A stretch of 64,000 bases of DNA from Heterodera schachtii (taxonomy: Eukaryota; Nematoda; Chromadorea; Rhabditida; Heteroderidae), in NCBI GenBank assembly GCA_023374025.1, contig SIJG01000140.1, positions 86,696 through 150,695 of the forward strand, written 5' to 3'. Shown in pieces: positions 11,961-23,415 of this stretch. The translations under genes were made by a program, and so were the position numbers. Below the pieces are notes generated by a model. It made no database searches and was not told the origin of the DNA. It saw nothing but the letters and a program-made list of their open reading frames with translations. Position 1 is the first letter of the stretch. Each line of letters starts with the position of its first letter.

Positions 11961-13364
11961 TTGTTTGTGGATAAAAATACAAAAATTAAGGTTTAAATCG
12001 GGTTCTGGCTTCATAAAATTTAAAGTTATGTCCGAGAATCATCGAATAAAAAGAAAATATTCTATAAAAGGAAAATTATAATAAATATTATTAAGTTGTA
12101 ATTTAAAAATAACAGTCAATTGCCATGAGTTAAGGGCTTTAATATTCAATAAAAGTAAATCAATAATAGTCTTTTCAACAGCAATGATTAAGATATAAAT
12201 TTTGGAAATTTTCCCTGCATTTAATGAAAAATTAATTAAAGTCCGATTTGATATCGAATCAAAAAAAATATTTTACAATATTTAACACTCAAAGAAATAT
12301 TTACATAAAGTTGCAATTAAACAATTATTTTCAAATAAAAGATAATAGGTGATCAAGTTTGCAAATCAACACAACAAATTGTGTTCTCTTTAATTTTTTC
12401 CATTTATTTTTGATCATGAACCCAATTGACGTGTTAATTTTGAATGAACATAACGAATTAAAGCAAATGGGGGCTCCGAAATCCTGAATATGTAACCAAG
12501 GATAATAAAAAATGTTAATTAAAAATATAAAAATTATAACGTGTAAAATTGATTGTTAATACTTTTGCACTTTAAACTGAATATAATTAAAATAAATATT
12601 CTGACTATTTCAGTAAGTGGAAAAATGGCATAATATGAGAATAGATAGCAATAATCTAAATTCTGCATACAACAAATAGGTTTTGTCAAATCAAAGACAT
12701 GAAGACTTTAAGTGCAACACATACTTCGTTGAAGACATGATAATTAATTGAAATTAATAATGTAAATTCCAAGATAATTAATAAAAAATACATTGAGAAC
12801 TCTATTAATAATTTAAAAAGAAAAATTAAATGAATTAAATTTAAATAAACAAAAAGTAAACAGGAAGATTCAAATAAAATGAAATGATTGAAATATAAAC
12901 TAATAACTAATTTTTCAGTGACCAATTAGTTAATTTCTTTGATTATAAGATTATTTAAATATACATAAAAATTGATTCAAAAGCAAAATAATAATTGGTA
13001 AAAACATCTTTATATTTATATAATTCTGTTGTATTCTTTCAACCATGGTAATTTTCGCATATTTATATTTTCATTTATGTTTTTAAATGTCATATTAATA
13101 GATACAAATTTTATTAATAATTATTACTATATTTCCATTTTATCACTTATTTATTGGATATAATGGATTTAATTAATTTTTTTGGTTATTTTTTAAAGAA
13201 TTAAGAAACTAGGGTGTTGACTGCCAAAATGCAGCAGAATTTTCTCCGACCTGTCTTCATCTTTTAAGAAATATTTTTAAATTTATCAATTTTTTATTTA
13301 TAGATAAACACTTCAAGAAATGGAATATTTTTGTTGAATATAATTTAAAACTCCGAAAGACCGG
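11961..13364. other. A+T-rich gene-free stretch
   Basis: No supported gene. A short moderately GC piece at about 13200-13260 (AAATGCAGCAGAATTTTCTCC) just upstream of the minisatellite might be an exon remnant of the caspase locus, but I cannot support a frame. Confidence 0.4.
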
Positions 13365-13757
13365 GTACCTCTTGTAATCACGTTGCACCTCTTCTAATGA
13401 TTGTTGTACCTCTTCTTATCACTGTTGTACTTTTTCTAATCACTGTTGTACCTCTTCTAATCACAGTCGTAGTCTTCTGATCACGGTTGTGCCTTTTTCT
13501 AATCATTGTTGTACCTCTTCTAATTACTGTTGTGCCTCTTGTAATCACTGTTGCACCTCTTCTAATGATTGTTGTACCTCTTCTGATCACTGTTGTACTT
13601 CTTCTAATCACTGTTGTGCCTTTTCTAATCATTGTTGTACCTCTTCTAATTACTGTTGTGCCTCTTGTAATCACTGTTGCACCTCTTCTAATCACTGGTG
13701 CACCTCTTCTGATCACTGTTGTACCTCTTCTAATCACTGTTGTAATTCTTCTAATCA
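13365..13757 (+). repeat. 21-bp minisatellite, array 1 (about 18 units)
   Basis: Tandem units of the type TGTTGTACCTCTTCTAATCAC, with variants (GATCAC, GCCTCTTGT, GTGCCTTTT). Because 21 is a multiple of three, every frame stays open for long runs. On plus one frame gives CCTSSNH heptads; on minus one frame gives RRGTTVI heptads. The array ends immediately before the AG acceptor of the first caspase-like exon, so it is most simply intronic or upstream. Confidence 0.9.
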
Positions 13758-13775
13758 AAATTTTTATAAATTTAG

Positions 13776-14793
13776 GAAGAATCAACGGAGGAATCAACCG
13801 AATCTTCAAATGAAGAAGAAGGCCCAATCATGAAATGGAGCGAGACGAGTGCGAAATCATCGCTGGTGCCATCGAAAAGTTGAAGATCAAATTGAGAAAT
13901 GCAATTGCTAAAGCAAAGCGGCCAAAACTAAAGAGCAGCTCAGTAAATTAGAAATAATCAAAAGTAATTTTTTTAGAATTTTAATCAAGTAAATTTTAGG
14001 TGTATACGACATCGAAATCACGTGAACGTGGACTGGCTCTAATAATTAATAACGACAAGTGGGAAGACGTCTCCATGACCCGCCATGGGTCTAACGCCGA
14101 TGTCGAGATGTTTCATTAATTTTTGAGTGATTTTGGATACAGCACATATGTCAATCACAATTTAAACGCCCAACTAAATATTAAATTTAATTTAATTTAA
14201 TATAAAAATTAAATCATTGCTCAAAACGGTTGAAAAATTTTTGCATTTTCGGCCACATTCCAATGGAGACAGGTAAATTTTAAATAATTTTTAATATAGT
14301 TGTTTTAGTTCTATAATCGTAATGCTCATGGAATTTTTGAACATGTGATTGGAATAGATGGAATCCCAGTGAACATCCGCGTTTTAATGAACCTAATGAA
14401 TGGAGAAAATTGCACAGCTCTAAAAAAGAAAACCCAAATTGTAAACTATTTTTAAATTAAAAAATATCACATTATCCAATTTAAGTTTTTCTTTTGGCGT
14501 AAATCATCGGCGACAGTAGACTGAAGCGCAAAGTCGTCAAGGAAGTTCGACAGACCAGGAAGACCGATTCGAAAATTTCAGGAACGAGTGAGTTTAAAAC
14601 AAAAATTGTTTTCATACAGAGCTTTAAAATTTATTTTTGTCTTTTTATTTTAAGGTACCAGGAGCCTTCACACATTGATTTCTTTATTGTTTATTCTACT
14701 TATGCCGATTTTGTCTCCTTTCGACACCGATACTATGGGACAATGTTCATACAGAGCACTATTAAGGTGTTTGCGAGAAACCGCTTGCAATCA
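13776..14793 (+). pseudogene. caspase-like gene, copy 1
   Basis: Six exon-like blocks are readable. 13776-13942 is an acidic/basic linker ending at a GTAAAT donor. 14000-14173 reads VYTTSKSRERGLALIINND then RHGSNADVEMF, the start of a caspase large subunit. 14211-14272 reads SLLKTVEKF...HSNGD. 14309-14440 reads SIIVML, then after a frame break HGIFEHVIGIDGIPV. 14486-14587 is where the catalytic QACRG is expected but LA-stop is read, then GDSRLKRK. 14655-14790 reads SHIDFFIVYSTYADFVSF and GTMFIQS, the small-subunit start. Breaks: a stop (CAT TAA) at about 14116-14121, a lost GT donor after 14173, a frameshift at the catalytic His motif, and loss of the catalytic Cys. It runs out into a second minisatellite. 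Family role: apoptosis-type cysteine protease; this copy cannot be active. Confidence 0.85.
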
Positions 14794-14794
14794 C

Positions 14795-15170
14795 TTTTCT
14801 AACTCTTCTAATCTCTGTTGTACCTCTTCTGATCACTGTTGTACCTCTTCTAATCACTGTTGTACCGCTTCTGATCACTGTTGTACCTCTTCTGATCACT
14901 GTTGTACCGCTTGCAATCACTTTTCTAACTCTTCTAATCACTGTTGTGCCTTTTCTAATCATTGTTGTACCTCTTCTAATTACTGTTGTGCCTCTTGTAA
15001 TCACTGTTGCACCTCTTCTAATGATTGTTGTACCTCTTCTGATCACTGTTGTACTTCTTCTAATCAATGTCGTACGTCTTCTGATCACTGTTGTACCTCT
15101 TCTAATCACTGTTGTACCGCTTCTGATCACTGTTGTACCTCTTCTAATCACTGTTGTAATTCTTCTAATC
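14795..15170 (+). repeat. 21-bp minisatellite, array 2 (about 18 units)
   Basis: The same 21-bp unit as array 1, with different local order of variants (for example TGTACCGCTTCTGATCAC and TTGCAATCACTTTTCTAACTC units). It abuts the truncated small-subunit exon of copy 1 on its left and the linker exon of copy 2 on its right, marking the junction of the tandem duplication. Confidence 0.9.
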
Positions 15171-15189
15171 AAAATTTTTATAAATTTAG

Positions 15190-16093
15190 GAAGAATCAAC
15201 GGAGGAATCAACCGAATCTTCAAATGAAGAAGAAGGCCCAATCATGAAATGGAGCGAGACGAGTGCGAAATCATCGCTGGTGCCATCGAAAAGTTGAAGA
15301 TCAAATTGAGAAATGCAATTGCTAAAGCAAAGCGGCCAAAACTAAAGAGCAGCTCAGTAAATTAGAAATAATCAAAAATAATTTTTATAGAATTTTAATC
15401 AAGTAAATTTTAGGTGTATACGACATCGAAATCACGTGAACGTGGACTGGCTCTAATAATTAATAACGACAAGTAGGAAGACGTCTCCATGACCCGCCAT
15501 GGGTCTAACGCCGATGTCGAGATGTTTCATCAATTTTTGAGTGATTTTGGATACAGCACATATGTCAATCACAATTTAAACGCCCAAGTAAATATTAAAT
15601 TAAATTAAATTTATTATAAAAATTAAATCATTGCTCAAAACGGTTGAAAAATTTTTGCATTTTCGGCCACATTCCAATGGAGACAGGTAAATTTTAAATA
15701 ATTTTTTATATAGTTGTTTTAGTTCTATAATCGTAATGCTCATGGAATTTTTGAACATATGATTGGAACAGATGGAATCCCAGTGAACATCCGCGTTTTA
15801 ATGAACCTAATGAATGGAGAAAATTGCACAGCTCTAAAAAAGAAAAACCCAAATTGTAAACTATTTTTAAATTAAAAAATATCACATTATCCAATTTAAG
15901 GTTCATACAGAGCATTATTAAGGTGATTGCGAGAAAAGCGGCGGAGGAAGACATTAACAAATTGATGACGCGAGTCAATGCCCTGGTATCACGTCTTCAT
16001 TCGGGATACCCGGATTATGATAAACAAACCACGGTCGTCGAGCACTCATTGACTAAATCGTTTTGTTTTAATCCAAAAAAAGAGAATAAATGA
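15190..16093 (+). pseudogene. caspase-like gene, copy 2
   Basis: It repeats copy 1 at a constant offset of 1414 bp. The blocks are linker 15190-15356, RGLALIINND block 15414-15587 (here the GTAAAT donor is intact), HSNGD block about 15625-15686, and HGIFEH block 15723-15855 with the same frame break at the catalytic His motif. It has its own stop (TAG for TGG, 15474-15476) where copy 1 is open. The active-site-Cys block and first half of the small subunit are deleted. At about 15901 the sequence jumps into FIQSIIKVIARK and continues to a normal caspase C-terminus (LMTRVNALVSRL ... SLTKSFCFNPKK), stop 16091-16093. Neither copy is complete, but together they still contain almost all caspase segments. 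Confidence 0.85.
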
Positions 16094-16219
16094 TTTTATT
16101 CATGTCTGAATAATTTTGTCTGGTCGGAATCATAATCAATTTTGTAAATTTGTTTTTAGCCAATTATTTATATAACAAAAATTGCATTGGCACAATTTCC
16201 ACTATTTTTACAATAAAAT

Positions 16220-16760
16220 ACAGATTAAAGTCATCAAAAAATCTTGGAGACAAAATCTCGGGAACGGCTAAGCGCACCGGGCTGAAATTTTGCACAGGGG
16301 GGTAACTCGAGACGGGGCATCTGGGAAAAATACGGATTTTCCTGTCCGGTTGCCAACTGAGTACCAGGAGCTTATTTTACGTTTTTGCTTGCAGTTGAAC
16401 GCCCATAACTTTTTTCCAAAACTCGAATCAAAAAGTGCCCGCTGAAAGGGCAAGTTGTGAGCAACTGAAGCGTGCTCAAAATTTCCAATTCATTACCAGG
16501 CGAATAACACGCGAGGGTTGATCTGACCGAAGGAGCGGCAGCAGACTTATTGTAGAGCTCGATGAGCTCGATTTTTTCATTTTTTAAAATTTCGAAAATT
16601 TTCTAAATTTTTTAAGTTAGGTCCCCTAGGAGGTTTTGGGGTTTTCGAATTTTATGATTTTTTAACGAATTTTCTCGGGAAACTTCATGTTCGGAAATTT
16701 TCAAAAATTTTCGAGCTAGGCCCCCTAGAAATTTTCGGAATTTTTTTTTGTGCCGAAAGC
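16220..16760. repeat. unclassified moderately GC repeat-like block
   Basis: It starts at about AATCTTGGAGACAAAATCTCGGGAACGGC and includes GGGCTGAAATTTTGCACAGGG, TTGCGAGCTC-type palindromic words (GAGCTCGATGAGCTCG at 16557-16572) and CCCCTAG words. A TGTACAGCTCGATGAGCTC-like word recurs at 37213 and 39155, at the edge of another repeat. There is no supported gene. Composition differs sharply from its surroundings. Confidence 0.4.
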
Positions 16761-19700
16761 AAGGTGACAAATATTTTTCTGGGCAATTTTTAGGTGCTCA
16801 TCACGAATATTATGTTTGTTTTACGTTTCATAATTTTTGGAATTTTTTAAAAATTCGAAAATATTTTTCAATTTTTGGCCCTTTGAATTTGAGTTAATAT
16901 TTGAAAATTCACAACGCAGTTCACAATTTTCTTGCAATAAATCTTTAAAAATAGAGAAAAATAGGAGAATTTTATAAGATTTATTTGGGGTTTCTATCAT
17001 CAAAAGAAAAAAAGTTATTCCATAAATTCTGGAAATTTTCTATTTTTCAGAAAAAAACCGAAACAGCCTTCTGAAAAGTCATTCTGGAAAAATAAAATAC
17101 TACAAAAATCCGCAATTTTTTGCTCTATTATAAAAATTTTATTTCATATTTTTATTACTTTTTTAAGAATTGTTATAAAAATAAATGTGGTTTTGTGATT
17201 CTGGACCAAAGGGGTGAGCACAGGATTTTTGGGTGGAAAATTTTTTCACCAAACATCTTCCAAAAATATATCCTTAGGGGTATTTTAGGGTTCTGACCAC
17301 TAATATGAAATCAGGTTTCACTTATGACATCGTTAAAGTTATAAATGTATATTTTGAGACTTGATGTTTAATGTTAGAATTGGATTAAATGAAATTTGGA
17401 GGTTTTATAGATTTGAAAATTTGCAAAACCTTTAAATTTTAACATCCAGTACAATATCGTAAAAGTAATAAAGTTTATTTTTAAAATCATAACAATTCAT
17501 TAATGAAGCAATATTAATCATCCTTACCAATTCTTTCCCTAATATTACTCATAACTTTTGACCAATTGATTATTGTTGTTCTCTTTTTGACAATGTAATG
17601 AACCCGTCAACTGGCCACTGTCTTGAATATCCACCCATTTTCAGGAGGCACTTTCAGCCCTTTGAAAATTTTCAAAATTACGGTATAGGTAGAGTTATGA
17701 CTTTATTATAATAATAAATACTTAAGTGGATTTTGTTTTGCCGAATGTCGGAAATAAAATTCATTTAAAATATCAAAAATAAATATTAGGTGTTGGATTT
17801 AAAAATCGTAAAAAATTCATGAACTTAATTTAAAAATCTGAGATATGGCTTATGAAAAAGTTAAATGTTTTCTTTCTCGAATGGTATTAGCAAACTTCCA
17901 AGTATTTTTTTAAACAATACAAAAAAGTATGTAAAAAACGAACAAAATAAAGTTAGTTTAGTGCTTGTCTATATGTCTATCATTTAACAATTATCACATT
18001 ATCTTTTTTATAAATCATTACAAGCTAATCATTTATTAATTATTTAGCTCTACATGTCTGAAAGTAAGCTTAAAATATTCAACGAAATTTAAAAATTTAA
18101 ATTTGTTGGGCAGCTGTGTTTTAAAAATGACATAAAAATATCAATGCCCGATTAGTTTAATCAAGTGCAGGTGTGACTGCTTCCGCAAGCAAAATTCACA
18201 TTTCTTTAAGGCCTTTTGCCTTATGCTTTTTTGGCAAATATATCCATTTGATTCCGTTAAGCGTTAAAAAAACCGTTCGTGTAAGAGCGAGCATTCATAC
18301 CACACTGAAAAATTACATTCTCAAAGTTTTTATTTTGGTCTTTTATTTTTTTCTCAAAGTAACTTTTTAATAAGTAAAACTGCTTTCTTTACATTAGCAG
18401 ATAAATATTTTGTATTTATTTTTCAGTTGGATTTTAATGTAATTTTATTGTTTATTTAAAGTTTAATCTATAATAGTTATCTTTAGTAAACAATTTTTTT
18501 TTACAAATTATTTATTTTAATAATAAAAATTATTTTGAAAATAATTTTTCTTAAAAATAAAAGATGAAATATTTTATTATTGTGGAAATGGTTATCTAAC
18601 ATAATACCATATAACGATTGGATATGTATTAATATTATTCATTATGAAATTTCTTTGTTCTTTTAGTTTGTGTTTAATTCTGTGACTCTATTTTAGTTGT
18701 GTAAATTTATTAAATGTTTCATTTTATTTATAATTCAATTATTACCATTTAATAAAAATGATATTTAATCCGAGGAATAAATATTTAGAAAAATTTACCA
18801 AAGTCATCTTTAACAGACCGACTCATACTCATTATTTGGAATAAATTATTGTTTAAAAAATTATTTAAAAAAAAGTAATACAATCCTATTATTAATTTAA
18901 TTTAGAAATACTAAATTAAAAATTATCAAATTAAACAAATTTTTTATCTAAAAAATCTTTTTATAATTTTTATTAAGAATTTTACTATTTTAAACATAAT
19001 TGTATAATAAAACAAAAAAAAATGAGATTCTTACGATACTCATAACATACGCAATTTGATTATTAGGAAACAAGTATTTAATGAAAAAATGTTAAATAAA
19101 TAATAAAAATTTTGGAAAATATAAATGTAAATTTGGCTCAACAATTACACAATAAACGCAAATCTGATATCGTTAGATAAAAGAAAGAACAAAAAATGAC
19201 TAACATCTGTAAAAGATAAAATAATTTTTTTGTTGTTGTTGTATTAGGAACATGTAAATAATTTCGATAAGAATAAAAATTTTATATAACATTCTGTTAT
19301 TAGTTAATGATACTTTAATTATTACCAATATTTGATAAAATAATAATTTTTTTTTAATGAAACTATGTCAATTCATTTAAAAAACAAAAATAGTTACTAA
19401 TTGATTAACAAATTCATACTGCTGAAACCATTAGACCAACTGAGATTAAATATATATACCAAAATACAAAAAAGAAAAAAGAGTGCTGTTGTCATTATGT
19501 CAAATCACTTTTCATCAAATAACATAATAAATTTTATCAATTTGAATTTTAAGATTTAAGTAAATAAATATGAAAAAATTAATTATTTTTGATCAGTATA
19601 TTAAAAATTACATACTTAAATGTACTAATAAAAACTATTTTTTACATCAACTATATAAATAAACTTTTATGAAATTTCACAAAATAAAACATTCATGGTC

Positions 19701-19879
19701 ACCATCAGTTTCATTATTTGAGGCCGTTAACAATTTGAAGGTTTAAAGCCAGAAAATATCGAATCTAATTTACAATTGAAATTAAAGCAATAATAAACAC
19801 AAAAAATAAAATAATATCATTCAAAATTTTATAATAATAAAATAATGATTTATCGATTCTAAAAATGAGATTATTTATA
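16761..19879. other. A+T-rich gene-free stretch
   Basis: No supported gene. A short GC-richer piece at 18120-18310 has an open frame with no recognisable product. Confidence 0.45.
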
Positions 19880-20170
19880 TACCGTATTTTCTCTAATTAA
19901 GGCCCTGTCTCCATTAAAGGCCCTGTCTCCAATTATGTGCACCTTTCTGAGGATGTTGAAAAATAATCCCCCCCGTCTCTATTTATCCCCCCGGGGGATA
20001 AATGGAATTATTATTATTTTTTAAATCTTATTTTTAATAAAAATTAATTTTAATTGATTCTGAATTAAAATTCATTTACCTAAATGTTTAATAAACATGA
20101 AAAAATAATACAGAAAAATCACTTCTTTACTCAAGTCCGAACCTAACCCACCCCGGTGCTATGTCGTTAT

Positions 20171-20312
20171 TAGAGCTAGGTATTTTGAAAAAAGCCTGGA
20201 CCTGGACTTGGGTTCCATGTTCAACCTGAACCTGGATTTCCTGGACAAAAATCCAGGAAAATACAGGTCCAGGAAAAATCCAGGCATGGATCCAGGTCCA
20301 GGCCGAGCTCTA
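20171..20312. mobile_element. hAT-type MITE, 142 bp
   Basis: Starts TAGAGCTAGG and ends GGCCGAGCTCTA. Perfect 8-bp duplication GTCGTTAT at 20163-20170 and 20313-20320. The body is almost entirely CCAGGTCC/CCTGGACC words, so the whole element can fold on itself. Nested in the TA-flanked transposon. Confidence 0.9.
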
Positions 20313-20534
20313 GTCGTTATAAAAAAGCCATCAAAAAGGGGGCAATCATTAATAATTGGTGTCCCGACGAAAAAAAAATGTTAAAAATTTGTCGAATATT
20401 TTTTCTAGGCTTAAAAAATGTGCTGATCACGAATCTGAGCTCAGATTTTGAAAACCTTTGATTTCGAATGAGCTATTAAATGTATGGAGAAGTCAAGTTT
20501 TCAATTTTTTACGATTTTTTTAAATTTAATTATT

Positions 20535-20605
20535 AATCTCTAGGGGTCTTATGAGACCTGGGTCTGGGGTTCGAGTCCGCTTGGCTGCGGTTTATTTTTT
20601 TAGGT
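20535..20605 (+). repeat. tRNA-like module (B box present)
   Basis: GGTTCGAGTCC at 20568-20578 is an exact RNA polymerase III B box. It is preceded by a GGTCTTATGAGACC hairpin resembling an anticodon arm. There is no acceptor-stem pairing, so not a functional tRNA. Probably the tRNA-derived part of a SINE or a tRNA pseudogene inside the transposon. Confidence 0.45.
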
Positions 20606-20622
20606 ACTTGTACAGTTTACAC

Positions 20623-20695
20623 TAGGGTTGCTCCCCGTCCCCGATCTCCCCGGTCCCCGACATTTTGCCCCCCGAGGGGTCGGGGAGCAACCCTA
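20623..20695. mobile_element. hAT-type micro-MITE, 73 bp
   Basis: Inverted repeats TAGGGTTGCTCCCCG and CGGGGAGCAACCCTA make up most of the element, the centre being CCCCG words. Perfect 8-bp duplication GTTTACAC at 20615-20622 and 20696-20703. Nested in the TA-flanked transposon, 300 bp from the previous MITE. Confidence 0.92.
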
Positions 20696-21479
20696 GTTTA
20701 CACCCCATAAAAATTTTCTAAAATTGTTTTCGGGTCATTTCTTATGAGTGTATTTTCCCGATTTTTTTTTGGCATTTTTAGTGAAATTTTTGGTAAAAAC
20801 GCCAAAAAAGGCACCAAAACGGCAAAATGCTAAAAACTGCTAAACTTTTTAAAAAAAATAATTTAAAATCGAAAAAAATCAAGTAGTTGACAAAAAATAT
20901 TAGATAAAAATCAATGGTTTTCAAAATCTGAGCTCAGATTCGTGATCAGCTCATTTTTAAGCCTAGAAAAAATAGCTGACAAATTTTAACATTTTTTTCA
21001 TCGGGACACTAATTCTTAATACTGCCAAAAAGGGCGCTAAAAATATACATACATTTAAAAATTCATAAAAAAAAAACTTTTTTTGCTTTTATTTTGAAGA
21101 AAGGAGCTCAAAAAACATTTCTGCATTGAAATTTTCGATTCTGAAGTCACTATGCGTCATTAGAAATCATACTTTGACGCTTCTCACAAAATAATTAAAA
21201 AATTTTGGAGTTATATCACCATTTTCTCACTATTTTATAACTATTTCGAGATTTTTCATCACTAAAAGTCGCGCCCTAATCATTAAAAATCTGTTGAAAA
21301 ATAATGCCCCTGTCTCCATTAAAGGCCCTGTCTCCAATTATGTTCCCCTTTCTGAAGAGGTTGAAAAATAATCCCTCCTGGGCCTTAATTAGAGAAAATA
21401 CGGTAACTGAATTGAAAACAATTCGTTAATTAATGATCGTTAATAAATTTTTACTTATTGTTAATTTAAAATAATTAGA

Positions 21480-22005
21480 GGAAAATTTAGATTTGAATGA
21501 AAAAATGCTGTTAAAAATTTATTTTAGTTTTTCGCATGAAAAAAATAAATTAAGCGCTATAATCAATTATTTTTATTCGGCTCAAAAGTTTTGAAAAAAT
21601 GAGTAGAAAATAGACAAAAAAAAATAATAATAAATAAATATTTTAAAGTGTAATTAAAACATTTTATTTGAGAAAATTGAAACAAAAAAAGTCATCAATA
21701 TATTCTAATGTATCAATATATTTGAATGTTTGATTTAAAAAATTAAATATTGTGATTAAAATCAAAAAACATGAGTATGATTAAGAATTCAAAGATTTTC
21801 AAAAAAAATGTCGGCGTTTTTATTTGCCCTTTGAATAGAATAATCTTTTTTAAAGAATAAAATAAAAATGAATGGAAAATTTTTAATAAATTTCTTTTAC
21901 TTTTAAAGTGGAAAAAATAATTAAATGCTATAATAAAATATATTTTTAATCGGCTGAAAGTTTTGAAAAAATGAGTAGAAATAGAGAAAATTAACATACA
22001 AAAAA
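21480..22005. repeat. local degenerate duplication
   Basis: GAAAGTTTTGAAAAAATGAGTAGAAA with its flanks occurs at about 21585-21610 and 21955-21980, about 375 bp apart, with GCTATAAT preceding in both. An old tandem duplication of AT-rich DNA. No gene. Confidence 0.55.
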
Positions 22006-22551
22006 GGAAATAAAAAATTAACGGATGTAAATAAAAATTGAAATAATTCAGGTTTTATTAAAATAATTGTAGCAAGTGGCTCATGGACTTGTTAATCGAT
22101 TTATTGTATTCCGAAGAATTTATATGTAGAGCAGGGTTTTTATGGCTTAAAATATCACTAGCCATTTAAAATTTATTTTTTAATAAGTTTATTAAGTTAA
22201 TTTTTGGTCGTTGAGGAGGGAGTGTTTTTGTTTTAATTTCTTATTCTGTTTTGTAATAACATTTTTTTTATCACTGTTTTCTCTATTTTCGTGTGTCTTT
22301 ACTCCATCTATTTATAAAAATATCACATGCGAAACAAATCACATATAATTTTATTTAAAAAAAAGTAAAAATGGACTACTTTATTGAAAATAAGAAAATT
22401 TTAAATTAAATTAATATTAATAAATGAATTCCAAAACGACAAAAACAAGGCAGTTTATAATTATTTAATACGAATTTTGATAACATTCAAAGATAAAAAT
22501 TTCCGAAATTAACAACATTATTTTGATTATTGCCTAAGTAAATTTATTATG
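22006..22551. other. A+T-rich intergenic
   Basis: No supported gene or repeat between the duplication and the retroelement fragment. Confidence 0.5.
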
Positions 22552-23415
22552 CTATGTAACGTTCCTGACGAAATTTTTCACTTGTTGGATGATTTCATCC
22601 TTTTCCGACGCTTTGACGAGGTCTGCAAATTTGATCGGCAATTTTTCAATTGTCGTGTCGAAATTGAGTTCAATTTCTTTTTCAACACAAAATGAAGCGA
22701 TGACTCTTTCGTCTTCACCGCTTGTGTCATTGGCAATGAGCCGCGAGAGTGCGTCAGCTTGTCCAAAGTCTTTCGTGTTGATGTACTCAATCTCGAAATC
22801 GTAGGCCAAAAGTGTCAATGACCAACGAAGTAAGCGATTTGCGCCGCACTGACGGATTCCTTTTTTGCTGCCGAAGATGTTAATTAACGGCTTGTGATCC
22901 GTCTGCAGTGTAAAATGCCTGCCGTAGATCATCTTATGAAATTTTTGTACGTCAAAAATGAGCGCAAGTCCTTCCTTCTCAATCTGCGAGTAATTTTTCT
23001 CAGCGGGAGAAAGAGATTTGGAGGAATGCGCAATTGCCTTGACCTGTCCATTCGGAAATTTGTGTTGAATTACCGCTCCAATTCCAAATTCTGATGCGTC
23101 GGCTGCCACAATAATCTCCATTTTGGGATCGTAGTGTGTGAGCAGCAATTCCGAAGTCAAGACTTCCTTCAACTTCTCAAACGCATTTTGACACGTTTCT
23201 GACCACTTCCATTCAGTTTCCTTCTTCAGCATGTCGTCCAATGGTTTTCGAATGAAACGCATATTTTTGACGAATTGTTGGTAGTGATTTACCATGCCGA
23301 GAAATGAACGAAGGGTGGAAATGTTTATCGGAGCCGGCATTTTGGTAATGGCATTAATTTTTGTTGAATCTGGACGACGTCCGTTCCGATCAATTATTTG
23401 TCCCAAATAATTCAA
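22552..23415 (-). pseudogene. pol: Ty3/gypsy retrotransposon pol fragment (RT thumb and RNase H)
   Basis: An uninterrupted frame of 287 codons. Residues 1-70 read NYLGQIIDRNGRRPD and STLRSFLGMVNHYQQFVKNM, the end of a Ty3/gypsy reverse transcriptase. Residues 85-225 are RNase H, with VAADASEFGIGA, QIEKEGLAL, LQTDHKPL and QADALSR providing the Asp/Glu/Asp/Asp set. The first codon in the frame is TTG just after an in-frame stop. The catalytic YxDD part, integrase, gag and LTRs are absent. A truncated fragment with an intact frame, so probably a fairly recent 5'-truncated copy. Its base composition is clearly higher in G+C than its surroundings. Confidence 0.92.

Larger units (their letters stand above)
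13758..15900 (+). repeat. tandem duplication, period 1414 bp
   Basis: Exon starts 13776/15190, 14000/15414 and 14309/15723 and their introns are all offset by 1414 bp with very few differences. Similarity stops at about 14480/15900. The two copies then differ: copy 1 continues into two further exons, copy 2 jumps to the gene's last exon. Confidence 0.9.
19882..21403. mobile_element. TA-flanked inverted-repeat transposon, non-autonomous, 1.5 kb
   Basis: Perfect 24-bp terminal inverted repeats (19882-19905 and 21380-21403, beginning CCGTATTTTCTCTAATTAAG) with TA on both sides (19880-19881 and 21404-21405). This indicates a Tc1/mariner-type (pogo-like) element. Inside each end is a direct repeat containing CCCTGTCTCCATTAAAGG and TGTTGAAAAATAATCC. 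Further in lies an inner inverted repeat (20345-20460 against 20905-21015, sharing AATCTGAGCTCAGATT). No transposase is readable. Two smaller MITEs are nested in it. Confidence 0.88.

Noticed and set aside
13378..15241. Minus-strand frames of 149 and 159 codons (RRGTTVI heptads) and plus-strand Cys- or Leu-rich frames
   Set aside because: They are translations of a 21-bp tandem repeat, which keeps every frame open; no start context or splice logic supports them.
16268..16453. Minus-strand 61-codon frame in the GC-richer block
   Set aside because: No recognisable motif, no splice context, and the block looks like a repeat.
22589..23094. Other frames over the Ty3/gypsy fragment
   Set aside because: Shadows of the RNase H frame.
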